Origin: Viola odorata
Lineage: Eukaryota > Streptophyta > Magnoliopsida > Malpighiales > Violaceae
Direction: 5' to 3'
Assembly (NCBI GenBank): GCA_963691705.1
Contig: OY829541.1
Span: forward strand, 31,632,719 to 31,696,718
Length of the DNA stretch: 64,000 nt
The position numbers and the translations under genes are program-made. Of the stretch, positions 1-10,853 are shown piece after piece. Under the pieces are notes generated by a model. That model was not told the origin of the DNA, did not search any database, and saw only the letters and a list, made by a program, of their open reading frames with translations. How positions within the stretch are numbered: position 1 is the stretch's first letter; each line of letters starts with the position of its first letter.

Positions 1-1785
1 ACTAGTTCGACAAGCTGCTCAAGTTGGAGATCTACGTTCATACTCACAATATTGCTTGCGGGATTGACATTCTGGCTTATATTACCCGTTAGTGTTGCAT
101 CTTTGTCTTTATTACTTTAGGCGATACTAACGCTAACGTTGTCTCATGTTTGTGCAGGGCCTAAGGACGGTTAGAAGCCTGAAAATGTTAGGAGACGAGA
201 AAGAAGGGCTCTTCAGTGAGAGGCCGTTGCTGCTGATAACCCGGTCGTTCCGCCTACTGTGACCGTAAATCCCATCCAAACGCCTTCTTATTTGGTTGGC
301 GAGGGTGCTACCGCCCTTCCTATTTCTATTCCTGCCGTGACAATTACCGTTGCTCCCGCTCAAGCATCTTCTTCCCGGGCTCCTCCGAAAAAGAGAAAGA
401 AGAGGACTAAACGTGTTGCCGCCCTTATTCCTCCTTCAAACGTGGGAGCTTACTCTGAGGTGCCGGTTAGCGATATTGTCATTGTGAGTCTTTCTTTTAT
501 GGTAGTGTCATCTCGCTTTTTTTCCCTTACGCTTTTTAGCATTTTCTTTCTTCGACTTTTTTATTCTTCCTCGTGTTCTTCTTTGCAGAATATCACTGCT
601 ACCTCTGCTCAGCCGCCACCGTCAGGTGGTATGGACCTGTCCCATGCGTTTCATCATCCAGACAAGAGATAACGGCTCGACGGAGAAAGCTCGGGTCCGT
701 CAACGGGTCCCGCTATCAATGAGGGAGAGAATCTCACCGCTTTCGATTCGATGACGCCCCCTGGCGATCAGTCTTCCGGGCCATTGGGAGTTATGGATAC
801 TTCCCTTAATTTCCTCGACTCGTCACCTCATGATTCTTTCTCTAATGGGATGGGCTTCACTGAGGGTTTGTCAGGGGGTGGCCTTTCGACCTTTCAGTCT
901 TTTAGTTCTTTTGGACTTCTCGGGGGGACATCCTCCAGCCAGCCTCCTTCTCCCTCCTTACTTCATTTCGTGCCTTCCACTGCCTTGATGTATTGTCCTA
1001 GTGGGGTCACCATTCCTCATCTCCGAGGCTGATGTGAGTTCGATAGCTGAGTCTGGTCCTGTTACCCATCACATCGACTTGGGTAATCTGCGGAGGATCG
1101 GGTTTGTAGTTGTCGGGGGGAGAGTTCCGTGGGAGTTGCCTCTTTCTTAGCCGCTCATGCGTTATCGTCCCCTGAGGAGGAGGAGATGTTTCTTTCTCGA
1201 GCATCTAATGAGCAAGTGGCTCTTTTGCGCTCTACCATGTTCTCTACCTTCTCTCATTTTCACTACTGGTCCCGGCATATGTTGCGTCCGATCGCTTCTC
1301 TCACTTCTGCCTCAGATGGGCTTCGCGACGCTCATCGCTAGCTCTCCGAAGAGCATGCTAAGGAGCAGGATGTTCATCGTCAGCTTGCCGAGGAGCTTGC
1401 TAAGGAGCGGGAGGAAAAGAAACGGCTATTGGAGAATTACCAAAAGTTGGTGTTGGGCTTGGCGACAGCCAAGAAGGACTCGAGAGATGTCGTAGAGTGA
1501 GAGATCACTAGGGTATCTGATCTTAACTCTGTTCTAGTGGCAGAGAGAGCTAGAAGAGCCGCGCTGGAAGGGGAGGCCGCAGCAAAGAAGAAGTGGTATA
1601 TTGAGACGATCGTTCGCATCATGTTTGAGTGTTTCGTGGAAATTCACGGGGAGGAAGTGTATCGTGTTGACGCTCTTTCTGACGCCTTTCTCCAGAAGTC
1701 AAATGTTCTTGTAGAAGATCGTTTCGACTGGGTGGAAATAAGGGGTGGCGAGGGGCAAGGAGATAGCAATGTTGCCACGCAGTAG
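1..1785 (+). pseudogene. Antisense extra gene of element 1 (3' part)
   Basis: This gene runs opposite to gag-pol and matches the better preserved gene at 9975-12521 segment by segment. Visible parts are a short exon ending near base 90, an exon at about 158-483 with a basic nuclear-localisation-like stretch (KKRKKRTKR), a Ser/Pro-rich middle (589 onward), a conserved block before the amber codon at 1339-1341, and an Ala/Lys/Glu-rich coiled-coil-like tail ending at TAG 1783-1785. Stops at 670-672 and 1498-1500, plus shifts around 1030-1140, break the frame. Antisense genes of Tat elements are known; their function is not established. The 5' exons lie outside the window. Confidence 0.7.
484..588 (+). 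other. Probable intron in the antisense gene of element 1
   Basis: A GTGAGT donor follows an open frame, and a pyrimidine-rich tract ending TTTGCAG precedes the continuation. The 105-bp interval joins two open segments in phase 0 (...SDIVI then NITATSAQ). Element 2 has a 100-bp GT-AG interval at the equivalent place (11243-11342). Agreement in both copies supports real splicing on the plus strand. Confidence 0.6.
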
Positions 1786-2320
1786 GTATTTTGTAGCTCT
1801 TTTTTGTGTGTCGGGTGCCGTCCATTTTATTTTTCACTCTTAGAGGCTTTGTCTTTTGTAGCCCTTCTGGGTTTTCTGAACAATTACTAGATATATACAT
1901 TCCATTCACTATTTTTCTTTGTATTTGATCTCTTCATACCCTCTCTTTTTCTCTGAGCTCCCGCGATCGGTAGGTCGTGCGACATCATCATCTGCCCGGA
2001 TGCCAATCTTTTTATTGTCTCCACTACGTCCTTGCTCATCCACGACTATTGCTATAGAGCATGTGTAAAATAACAAGCAATAACGAACGTTAGTTGCCAC
2101 TCAGGGCTTTCGCCCGTCAGCGTCAGGATGTCGTTTGCGCCGCTTCTATCGCTTTCTCAACCGACCATCTTCACCAAGGATTCCCCATCTGGTTACTCGC
2201 TGGGATTTCACGACTTCTATCACTTTCTCCATCAGCCATCTTCACTAGGGATTTCCCATCTAGTTACTTGCTGGGATTTAGCGATTTCTTTCCGCGTTTT
2301 CAAATTTCCACGATCGGCCT

Positions 2321-2826
2321 GGGGCGTGCCTCATCTTAGTGAGCCGTCGGATCAGGACTGGCCGTCACAAGGATAGGACTTTTCACTCCCAAGCATTGAC
2401 CTCGCATCCCTAGAATCGTGCCTCGTCTTAGTGAGCCGTCTGTATTAGCCCGGTTATGACAAGGATATGACTTTTCACTTCCGGGATGGAGTTACTGTCT
2501 CCCTAGGGCGTGTCTCACCTTAGCGAGCCATCTCCACGAGCACGGTCAGCATAAGGATAACACTTTTTACTCCCAGGGAAGTCGGGACGTGCCTCGTCTT
2601 GGTGGGCAGTCTATGTTAGCCCGGTTTACCACAAGGATAGGACTTTTCACTCCCAGGGGTATTGGGACGTGCCTCGTCTTAATGGCCCACCTATGCTAGC
2701 GTTGCTACCACAAGGATAGGACTTTTCACTCCCAATCACTAAATTTTAGGTATGCTAGGGCGTGCCCTCACTTAGTGAGTTGTCTGATCAGGACCGGCCG
2801 TCATAAGGATAGGACTTTTCACTCCT
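2321..2826. repeat. Tandem repeat block of element 1, about six units of 80-95 bp
   Basis: Units contain GTGCCTCGTCTTAGTGAGCC, then an AAGGATAGGACTTTTCACTC-like segment. The copies are diverged and vary in length. The block sits between the antisense gene and the integrase end of pol. A shorter version with about four units is at 13477-13808 in element 2. The 3' untranslated regions of Tat-type elements are known to carry fast-changing tandem repeats. The flanking interval 1786-2320 shows no gene. Confidence 0.8.
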
Positions 2827-3060
2827 GGCACCCTTTATCATCTGCACACAATCAGCCACAAAACACACAAGAATATTCTCTATTTGAGCGTTAGCACGGG
2901 TTAGGGTTGGCATTAGCAAACGTGCAGAGATATATTAAATTCTAGCATGGTATAATTTCAAACGAGTTATGTTCCAGGAGTTAGGTAAGGGAGTACCATC
3001 AAGTGTTTCCAGGTGGTATGCTCCATTTCTGATGATGCGGGTAACTCAGTACGACCCTTC

Positions 3061-3786
3061 CTAGTTCAGACTGAGTTCCCCCATGCGTTGACCAGTTGCT
3101 CGCTTGTCTCTGAGTACCAGGTCGCCTTCTTTCAGCAACCGCTCTTTGACGCGCCTGTTGTGATATCGCGCCATTTTTTGTTTGTAGTGTAGCATTTTCA
3201 GAAGGGTTTCCTCCTGCAGTTCTGGTAACGCGTCGAGGTTCACCCGCAACCTCTCCTCATTCAGTTCTTCCCTGAAGTACGCCACTCGCAGGCTTATGGT
3301 GCCTATTTCCACCGGTGTGACGGCCTCAGTGTCTAACGCTAACGCGAAGGGTGTTTCTCCAGTGTTGGTCTTCACAGTCATACAGTACGCCCATATCACA
3401 AACGACAGTTCTTTTTGGACCCTTCTAGGTTTTTCTTGATACCACTAAGAATACTTCGGTTCGTCACCTCCGCTTGACCGTTGGTTTGTGATGTTGGCCA
3501 CCGCTTCCGCTTCTGCCCATTTGGTGAAGTAATCCACCGCCACGACTATAAATTTTAGCTGAGACCTTGCTTTTGGAAACAGGCCCAGGATATCGATTCC
3601 CCATTTCGCAAAAGGACAAGGGGCCACGATTTCTGAGATTTCTGTGGCGGGTTGTCGAGGAATCTTGGAGAACTCTTGACATTTCTGACAAGTTCGCACG
3701 TAATTATGACAATCTCTGCAAATAGTGGGCCAGTAATATCCTGACCTGAATACTTGCGCGGCTAAGGTACCGCCAGAGGCGTGCAT
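3061..3786 (-). pseudogene. Integrase of element 1, core deleted
   Basis: From the high-coordinate side, the frame has part of the HHCC zinc domain (CQKCQ), the first catalytic Asp context (WGIDILG), then VVAVDYFTKWAEAE. It then jumps at about 3480 to the post-core region (MIWAY...GETPFAL) and a basic C-terminal segment ending near 3061. Compared with element 2 (14083-14946), about 165 bp is missing. That segment holds the second catalytic Asp (SDNGTQF context) and the Glu. An integrase of this kind could not catalyse strand transfer. Upstream sequence to about 3900 continues the linker with several stops. Confidence 0.85.
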
Positions 3787-4055
3787 GTCGCATATCCCTT
3801 CATGGATTTCTCATAGGGTATGAAGACCCTCTTGTTCCGTTATGCACCTAGCGGCTGGGTGGGAAAAACATCTCTGCACCAGCTCCCAGTCATAATATGT
3901 ACACCGTGACGCTTGTTTCAGCACCTTCTTCCTTTCCGCACTATCGACAGGTAACTCCTCGTGTTTCAAGTACTTTATGACGGGAATTCGCTAGTCGTTT
4001 TTGATTTCTTCAACACAAAGCGATGCTTGTTCCTCCATGAAAGAAGGCACAAATA

Positions 4056-4644
4056 TTTCTTGATAATATACGCCCTTAGGTATGGGCAGTTTCGGGTTTG
4101 CTGCGAGCTTAGCGAGGTTGTCTGCCTCGGCGTTATCCTCTCGAGAGATGTGCTCGAAGCTGACCTACATGTCGCTTTTCTTTATTTCCAGCAACTCACG
4201 TTTCACCTTGGCGAGATATTGAACCATAATGGGCTCTCTGGCTTAAGAGTGCCCCAAGACTTGGTCTATTATCAACTTGGAATCTCCGTAGATCTTTAGC
4301 CGCAAGTCTTCCATCATTCGCGTATCGTGTATCACTTTATCGGAGAAACTTCTCCCTATTCTGAGTCCAGCTAATAGCATCTCATATTCCACCGCGTTAT
4401 TGGATAACGGCAATAATATTGTGATGGCGTATCGTATCTGGATATCACGCGGCCCGATTATGAAGATTCCCGCTCCAGCCAATTCTTGATTCTTGGCTCC
4501 ATCCACGTGGATGACCCATAAGCCCGTGTAGGTTTTCGGGAATGGGAGATTCAAGCTATCTTTTTCCTCCTCGGTTAGATCCATCAACGGGTCTTCTATA
4601 AAAGTGCACTCAGCTATGAAGTCTGCTAGGACTTGGGCTTTCAC
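4056..4644 (-). pseudogene. Second (archaeal-type) RNase H domain of element 1
   Basis: The segment begins near VKAQVLADFIAECT, then shows VIHVDGAKN, NNAVEYEMLLAGL and IYGDSKLIIDQVLGHS, and continues toward EDNAEADNLAKLAANP. The D-E-D spacing and the position after the RT-linked RNase H match the extra RNase H domain typical of Tat/Ogre elements. It is interrupted by a stop after VLGHS (about 4243) and another a little downstream. The equivalent in element 2 is 15064-15780. Confidence 0.8.
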
Positions 4645-4650
4645 GGAGGG

Positions 4651-5170
4651 TCAATTTTTATACCGCAACCTGTATTGCTCAAGTTCAATGGCCGAAATTA
4701 GCATCCTTCCCGAAGACTCAGGTTTCCTGAATATCCTTTTCAAAGGTTGGTCAGTAAGCACGATAACGGGATGAGCTTGGAAATATCTGTCCATTTTCCT
4801 CGTGGCTTGGATTAGCACAAACGCTATCTTCTCAATGCGAGCGTATCGCAGCTCGGTATCTTTCAAAACATGACTTACAAAGTAGACAGGGTGGTGCAGG
4901 TGGTTGTCATCTCGAATGAGAACGGCACTAACCACTTCATCTGCGACGCCGAGGTATAAGTATAGGGTATCGCCCGGCTCTGGCCTTGTCAACACTAGGT
5001 CGGACAATAAATAGGCTTTTAGGCTTGTAAATGCTTCTTCACATTCCGCCGTCCACCCGAAAGGGGCTTTCTTGCGTATGACCTTGAAAAAAGGGAGGCA
5101 TCTCTCGCCCTGCTTGGAGATGAACCGTCCTAGGGCGATAACACGCCCTGTTAGTTTTTGTACCTCTTTG
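4651..5170 (-). pseudogene. RT connection and RNase H of element 1
   Basis: The open part (4651-5007) carries the RT-linked RNase H, with LYLYLGVADEVVSAVL, HHPVYFVSHVLKDTE and RYFQAHPVIVLTDQPL. It follows the RT thumb/connection (about 5010-5170), where further stops occur. A TGA separates it from the second RNase H at about 4645. Sequence and order match element 2. Confidence 0.8.
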
Positions 5171-5175
5171 ACGGT

Positions 5176-5958
5176 TCAAGGAGATATCATGTCCTGTATA
5201 ACCTTAACTTTTGAGGGATTGGGCTGGATACCCTTCTGGCTGAGCACGTAGCCCAAAATTTTACCCGTTTGAAATGCAAACATGCATTTACGGGGGTTCA
5301 GCTTCATCTGGTATTCTCTTATTACATCAAAAACTTCTTTCAGGTCGAGCAAATGGTCCTTGAAACTTTGGCTTTTAACCAGTATGTCGTCAACGTAGGC
5401 CTTCACGTTCTTTCCGATTTGCTTTTTGAATATTTTGTTCGCCATACGTTGGAAAGTTGCTCCTGCGTTCTTCAGCCCGAACGGCATCGCCGTGTCGCAA
5501 TAAGTAGCTTTCGGGGTGATGAAAGCGGTTTTTTCTTCATCCTCGATGGCCATGGGGATTTGATGATACCTAGAGTTGGCGTCTAACGAGCTTAGATAAG
5601 CATACCCAGCAGTCTGATCGACTAACTGATTAATTCGTGGGAGCGGGTAGCAATCTTTGGGACAGGCATCATTCAAGTCAGTGAAATCGATGCACATGCA
5701 CCAATCTCCGTTGGGCTTTGGAACGAGGACTAGGTTAGCGAACCAGGTTGGGTACTAAACTTCTCGGATAAAGCCTGCGTCTAGAAGCTTTGCCACTTCT
5801 TTGTCAACGGCTAACGCTTTCTCTGTAGAAAATGCGCGTCGTTTCTGCTGGACCGGCTTGATGCCGGAGTCAACATTCAGTCGATGTTCCGCCACTTCTC
5901 GGGAGATACCAGGCATATCCGCCGGCTTCCACGCGAACTCTCTTTTAAATTTATTCAA
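5176..5958 (-). pseudogene. Reverse transcriptase of element 1
   Basis: The N-terminal part (5755-5958) holds FAWKPADMPGISREVAEH and ends ...AGFIREV at an in-frame TAG; element 2 has a Leu codon there. After the stop the palm domain continues at 5176-5697 with CIDFTDLNDACPKDCYPLP, SRYHQIPM, PFGLKNAGATFQRM and the catalytic AYVDDILVKS. The catalytic box is intact, so the nonsense codon at about 5756 is the main break. This would copy element RNA into cDNA in the cytoplasmic particle. Confidence 0.9.
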
Positions 5959-6344
5959 TAGCTGAGGTAGTTAGAGATTTTCTTCCGGGCTGAGCTTTTC
6001 ACTGACCAGAAAATTCACTTCATTGATCCCATTAACTGGCATGGGTATCATCTTGTCTACAGGCTAGGTGCGTTTCTCATCATTCTGCTCATATGGATCC
6101 ACCGTTACACACACGTATCTATCACAACTCTTCTGAGTCATGAGTAGGTAACACTCAGTCGCCAATTTTTGATTGCCTTTGATTGAGACCACTCCATCCC
6201 AAGAGGGGTACTTCATTCTCAAAGCTTTTGGGATACCGCTGCTCCGAAGCGGTTGAGGAAAGGTCGCCCAAGTATAGCGTTATAGGGTAGGGTTAGGTCC
6301 ACGACCAAAAACAACAGCTCCTCTGACCGCTTGGAGGTATCCTC

Positions 6345-6611
6345 TCAAAAATACACCGGTAAAGTGGTAACTCCAGTCACTGGTATTGGGACTCCATCTA
6401 CTCCAATTATCGGCTTCTTGCAGGGTGTCAACTCACCATCAGGGCGTTTCATGAGGTTGTAAGTCTCCAATGAAAATAAGTTCACCGCACTTCCGTTGTC
6501 AATAAGAGTTCTTCTAACTCCGCAATTTCCGATAACGGGTGTGACCACTAACGCATCATTATGCGGAAAGATAATGCCTTTCTCATCTTCCTCAGAGAAG
6601 GATAATACCAT
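6345..6611 (-). pseudogene. Aspartic protease region of element 1
   Basis: It contains RRTLIDNGSAVNLFSLETYN, the D-x-G-S active-site form seen in gypsy proteases, and later PIIGVDGVPIPVTG. The frame is open for 88 codons, then breaks before the RT linker (about 5960-6340, which includes the Tat-type SIKGNQK and CDRYVCVTVDPYEQ contexts). The protease would mature Gag-Pol. Confidence 0.75.
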
Positions 6612-6689
6612 TCAATCTAAAGCGCTTATCGCTTCACTTTTTATTAACGCGCCATCTCGCTTCCACTTATCTCCTGCCGCGGGTGCTAT

Positions 6690-7094
6690 CTACAGGGTTT
6701 CATTGAGATACGGTGTGCCTCCAGCTATGATGTTGATGATAGGGACATCGTCCTCATCGACCATGAGCGCGTCCCTACTTCTTCCGGCAGGATTGGCATT
6801 ATTTCCTGGGGCGCTAGGGGGTGCTTGCCTACTATCCGTTGCTCTATCCGCGGGATTGTTTCTGCCTTCCTCTCTTGCCTTAGCGGCAAATTCTCCAAGA
6901 TAACCTTCCTCCACCAGACGCTCTATCGCCAACTTTAATTTTCTACATACCTCCGTAGAGTGTCCCTTATCTTTGTGAAATTTACAAAAGGCATTTTTCC
7001 TTCCTCCCATGATTACTCCAGGCTTCACGGGGGCTGGGTAACGAATGGGTAGGTTTCGCTGTTCTACAATCGCTAAGATTTCTGCTCCAGGCAA
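6690..7094 (-). pseudogene. Gag nucleocapsid part of element 1
   Basis: The motif FCKFHKDKGHSTEVC is a CxxHxxxGHxxxxC zinc knuckle typical of Tat gags. It is preceded by a Pro/Gly stretch and followed by an alanine-rich helix (LAIERLVEEGYLGEFAAKA). It would bind element RNA. A frame break at about 7095-7316 separates it from the capsid part. Confidence 0.8.
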
Positions 7095-7316
7095 TATGAG
7101 AGAAGGGAGATCTGGGTCATAAATTCGGCCTTTAGGAGGATCCGCCTACCGCCGAGTGGGGGAGTTGCCGGATTTTCCCCTCGAGGAGTTACCTCTTCGC
7201 CGATTGGAGGTCTTGGGAATGTGATATTTTTGCTGAGCGTAATCGTCAATAAAGCGGTCATCAGAGGTGGTAGCGATAGGAATGTTAGGGATTTAAGGCG
7301 CGTCTTGCGGTGCATT

Positions 7317-7916
7317 TCAGGTTCTGTCCCTGTTCTCTTCCTCTTCCATTCTTGCATAATTATGGGCTTTCAACCTCAGCGCATCCAGAGTTGCTGGGGG
7401 GTCTACCATTAACGTGTCTCGCAGTTTCCCATAATGACAGTTCCACTTTAAGGCTTCTATCGCAAAATCGACGGTAACGCCCGGCGTTAACGACATCTCC
7501 AGATCGAAACGCCTAAGGAAATCTTTCAAAGATTCCTGAGGTTTCCTGTGTATATCAAATAAAGCCGCGGCGGATTTCTTGATGGGGACCACGGTACTGA
7601 ATCGACTTCGAAACTTAGACTCCAACTGCGAAAAACTATTGATCGATTTACCTGGGAGGCCTTCAAACCAGAGGCGTGTAACCCCTAACAATGTCATAAC
7701 AAAATTTTGGCATAAAGCTGCATCGCTGTGAGTCTGAAATTGCACAAAGTCTTTTACTTTGTTAAGATGGGAAATGGGATCCTTGGTGCCGTCATAAGAC
7801 TCTGTGGGGAGCTTCACGTGTCGACTGACCCTGTGACGCCTTATGTGATTGCTGAATGGGTGACCTGAGGTATCGTCAAGGATTTCGCGAGTATGACGAG
7901 ACGGGGATGCTTCCAA
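7317..7916 (-). pseudogene. Gag capsid domain of element 1
   Basis: A 199-codon open frame holds a plant gypsy gag domain with KLPTESYDGTKDPISHLNK, VTRLWFEGLP and DFLRRFDLEMSL. It forms the virus-like particle core in gypsy elements. It overlaps an out-of-phase remnant at 7841-8089 that links it to the N-terminal part, showing at least one frameshift. Confidence 0.85.
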
Positions 7917-8085
7917 ATGACGCCTCCGACCTCGCGAGTCGGGGGTATGATGTCGCCTTGGAGACTGGTTGTGACTCCTTGGTGAACGGGTTCGGTATCT
8001 TCTACTACCAGATCTCTCACTACGTTCAGGGGATACATCTCTATCTGCTTCTTCTCGTCGACCGTCCCAACGATCTTTATACTCA

Positions 8086-8622
8086 TCATGTTGTCGCTCC
8101 TCTTGAGAGGAGAATTCTCGGCGCGCGTGGTATGTAAGGTTCTACTTGTCGCTCAGCGAGTTGTACAAAGCTGACTGGTATGTTCGACGCAGGCAAAGTC
8201 AAAGGAATATTTACATGCTGCTGAGGCGATAGCGGTCGTTTAGTGACGATAAAAGGAGTAAAAATAAACTGAGAAGGAACGCCCGATCCAGAAACGTTGG
8301 GCGTGAACCTTGAGGCTAACTCAGTTAAGTGATCCAGCTGAGCACGAAGAGCAGATATTGAACTCACAAAAGGGTTGTCAGCGACATCCATCCCAAATCC
8401 TGAAGGAAGGGGAGTGGAATAGCTAAGTCCCACCATTTGGGAAGAGGAAATACTTATCTGTGGGAACGACGTGCTCACTGTCGATCCTAGGGGGAGATCC
8501 ATTCGAGCAAAAAAGGTTCCATGCGCTGTAGCAAAAATTTCAAGTGAGGTGGTTGGAAAGAGTTCCCTACGAGTGAGGAGGCCACGTGATTCATGGGGTG
8601 TAGGACTCGAATCAGAAGCCAT
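8086..8622 (-). pseudogene. Gag N-terminal region of element 1
   Basis: The start codon at 8622 (MASDSSPTPHES) lies 85 bp inside the LTR and matches the start MASDSES of element 2 at 19782, which fixes the gag start. The 178-codon stretch is Ser/Pro-rich with a short helical segment (ISALRAQLDHLTELASRF). It ends at a TAG, with the capsid part continuing in another phase. Confidence 0.75.
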
Positions 8623-8707
8623 AATCCTTCGATTCCCAGAAAAATAGAGCTTGGTAATTAAGGAGGCTCACTTAATTAAACCACGACTCTCAATGAAAGC
8701 ACCACTT
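8623..8707 (-). other. Primer-binding site and leader of element 1
   Basis: Directly inside the LTR, the minus strand reads AAGTGGTGCTTTCATTGAG. The same placement and nearly the same sequence occur inside the LTR of element 2. This is the expected position of the tRNA primer-binding site. The tRNA species was not determined. Confidence 0.55.
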
Positions 8708-8997
8708 TGATAACGCCCCTAGGGGAGAGGGCATTATCCAGGCGCGATAACGCCCCCTAATGATGTCATGGCAGGTAACCCCAAGTGACGTCATGGCTGA
8801 CCTGGGATGGGATATCGTCGTGCGTGTGGACAGACGACGCATGAGACCCCCTCCCCGCTGATGTCGACAATCCCAGGGCTCTTCTCTCAGTGAGGGGCGG
8901 CAACCTCCGCGATAGGCGCCCTATAGGTACCGCCATGTCCGGCCTTAACATGGAGGTAGTGACAGAAACGCCCCTAAAATTGTCTTGATTGTTATCA
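8708..8997 (-). repeat. 5' LTR of element 1 (290 bp)
   Basis: The ends form the inverted pair TGATAAC...GTTATCA. The inner end abuts the PBS-like leader and gag. The central part (GACCTGGGATGGGAT... and ...GATGTCGACAATCCCAGG) aligns with the LTR of element 2 (19869-20366), which is about 200 bp longer. The partner 3' LTR lies outside the window. Confidence 0.8.
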
Positions 8998-9378
8998 GAA
9001 AGTTCCAAGGGGAAAGCTAAAATCTAGGCCTTGGAGGCAGAGCTGGTGGCGGCTGAGAAGAAAAACTCTCTTCTCCGTGAAGAGATATTGGCCCGTGACG
9101 CGGACTTGGCCAAGGTTCCATCGAGAATAGACTGGTGTAGGAAGAAAACTATGTGGGCCTTTACCTCCGGGTTCGCGGACTATTACCGCAGTAGGACTTT
9201 TGATCCTGCTAAGATAGCCGAGTACGCTTCTTCAAAAATAAATGAGATTGACGGAAGCAAGGAAGGTCTCTTTTCCTCAGGAGAGGAAGAAGCTGGCGAC
9301 GGCAGCGATACTGAGGCGCTCCCATTGTCGGATGATTCAGGTGGTGCGAAAGACGTAAAAGGCTCTGCCCCTCATTAA
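8998..9378 (+). pseudogene. C-terminal fragment of a second antisense-type gene
   Basis: An open frame of about 115 codons ends at TAA 9376-9378. It starts as a charged coiled-coil-like helix (LEAELVAAEKKNSLLREEI), then WAFTSGFADYYRSRTFDP, and ends in an acidic Ser/Asp-rich tail. It resembles the C-terminal layout of Tat antisense proteins but does not match the tail of the gene at 9975-12521. There is a stop just upstream at 9025-9027, and the LTR of element 1 begins at 8997, so its N-terminal part is missing. It may be a second antisense gene of element 2 or a leftover of another element. Confidence 0.45.
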
Positions 9379-9974
9379 TTGTTGTTTCTTTCTAAATTTG
9401 AACATTAACACCATTTGCTTTGCAATAACGCTTTTCCGAATAATAATTGATCTTTGTAGCATTACCCCCTTCCTTCGTGTTGTCTCGATGGATGCCAACC
9501 ATGATAACACTCTATCCCGCGTTATCTTGATCATCGCGTTATCGCGTTTATTCTGTCTTGAGAATCTATTTCACTTTTCAGAGCATTTAATGCTTGAGAA
9601 TCCCTCATTAATGTGAGGGAAGAAGTCATGATGGTCAGAATACACGTGTCCCTTCGTGGGGGTGTTATGAGTTGGCGCCCCCCTAGGGGTTGGTAAAATC
9701 GAAGCATTTTCCCGCTTTTCCAAAATTGTACTCATTGCGCGTGTGTTCCCCCTAACGCGTCCCACACAACAACCGTTGCAACAGTCGTTTTGGTTGACCG
9801 CTAGGGTTATAAAACCTACCATGTGCTTCTTTTCCATCTTTTGTTATTTCACTTTTTCCATAGTACTCCAAAGGGCGATTTGCATTTCTTTTTTCCACCG
9901 TCTGGATACTTTGAATTTCTCTTTAGAAAGGTACTTCAGTTCTTCTCTGTTACTTTCTTCTTTTTAATTTTATC
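9379..9974. other. Non-coding interval upstream of the antisense gene
   Basis: No gene is supported here. It contains several GTTATC/GATAAC words around 9498-9550, and the likely promoter of the next gene near its right end. Confidence 0.5.
9808..9814 (+). promoter_or_regulatory. Candidate TATA box for the antisense gene
   Basis: TATAAAA lies 161 bp upstream of the ATG at 9975. It is followed by a pyrimidine-rich leader, a common arrangement for a plant RNA polymerase II promoter. There is no expression evidence. Confidence 0.45.
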
Positions 9975-10853
9975 ATGGCTAGAACTCATCATCCTCGACC
10001 CAAATTTATTGGGGAGGAGAAGATTGAAAACATTGTTTCCACTATCACTTCTCCGGCCGTGCTCTAGTGGCGGTTGAATAAATATAATGCCCACATTCTT
10101 GAAGACTGTTCAGTTGAGGTTGCCTCTAATTCACTTCTTCTCAACAGTGAATTACCCGGCAACCGCTAAATCTTGTATGCCAAGATGTTTGGTTATGGTT
10201 TCCAGTTTGCTCTTGACCCCTTAGTGGTGCAATTGCTTACTGAACTTGATTTAAATCCTGCCCAGCTGAGCCCTAATGCATACTGTTGTATTTACGCTTT
10301 CATAAAACTTTGTAGATTTAAGGGGATTGCTTCTTCCTCCCTTTTACTGCTTCGTTCCCTTTTCAATTGTATAGTCGTAGAGGCGTAATAGTGATATCGC
10401 CCCGTTATGATGACGAATCATTAAAACCCTTCACCTGGAAGCTCCTGCACCTTGAGTCTTCTATTGATAGTTGGAAAAGTGGGTTTTTGTTATCAATCTG
10501 CCCGGTCCTTGGTGGAGGACTGGTTTTAATCACGACATCAGGGACGGGGCCTGGGTAGATGGAAACCTCTTCCTTCACCCGAACAAGGTTGGCTGGACAA
10601 ACTGCTCGAGTTGAACTTCAGTGTTTTGCCACGTGATTGTGTTGGACAAACTAGCATGTGAGATCGACCTTCGAGAATGTGTTGAGAGTGAGTGTTTTGC
10701 CATTTTTTTTTATTCTAGGAAATACTAACACTGACGTTATCTTATGATTATGCAGCTCCTCCATGTGGCTAGAAGCCTGAGTGCATTAGGAGGAGGGAAA
10801 GAAGAACTCAAAAGAAGAGGGAAAAAGAGAAAGCTGCCGCTGCCGCTGCTGCT

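Larger units (their letters stand above)
1..8997 (-). mobile_element. Element 1: Tat-lineage Ty3/gypsy LTR retrotransposon, 3' end outside window
   Basis: On the minus strand the order from high to low coordinate is LTR, gag, CCHC-like zinc motif, protease, reverse transcriptase, RNase H, a second RNase H-like domain and integrase. An opposite-strand gene follows at the left. The second RNase H between RT-RNase H and integrase, together with an antisense extra gene 3' of pol, is a known signature of the Tat lineage. Only the 5' LTR (8708-8997) lies in the window. Stops, frameshifts and an integrase deletion show that this copy is not autonomous. The base following the LTR begins another antisense-gene fragment, so the element was inserted into related retrotransposon DNA. 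Confidence 0.85.

Noticed and set aside
9498..9560. GATAAC/GTTATC cluster as the missing 3' LTR of element 2
   Set aside because: Only terminal-like hexamers match; the LTR body (GATGTCGAC, CCTGGGATGGG) is absent.
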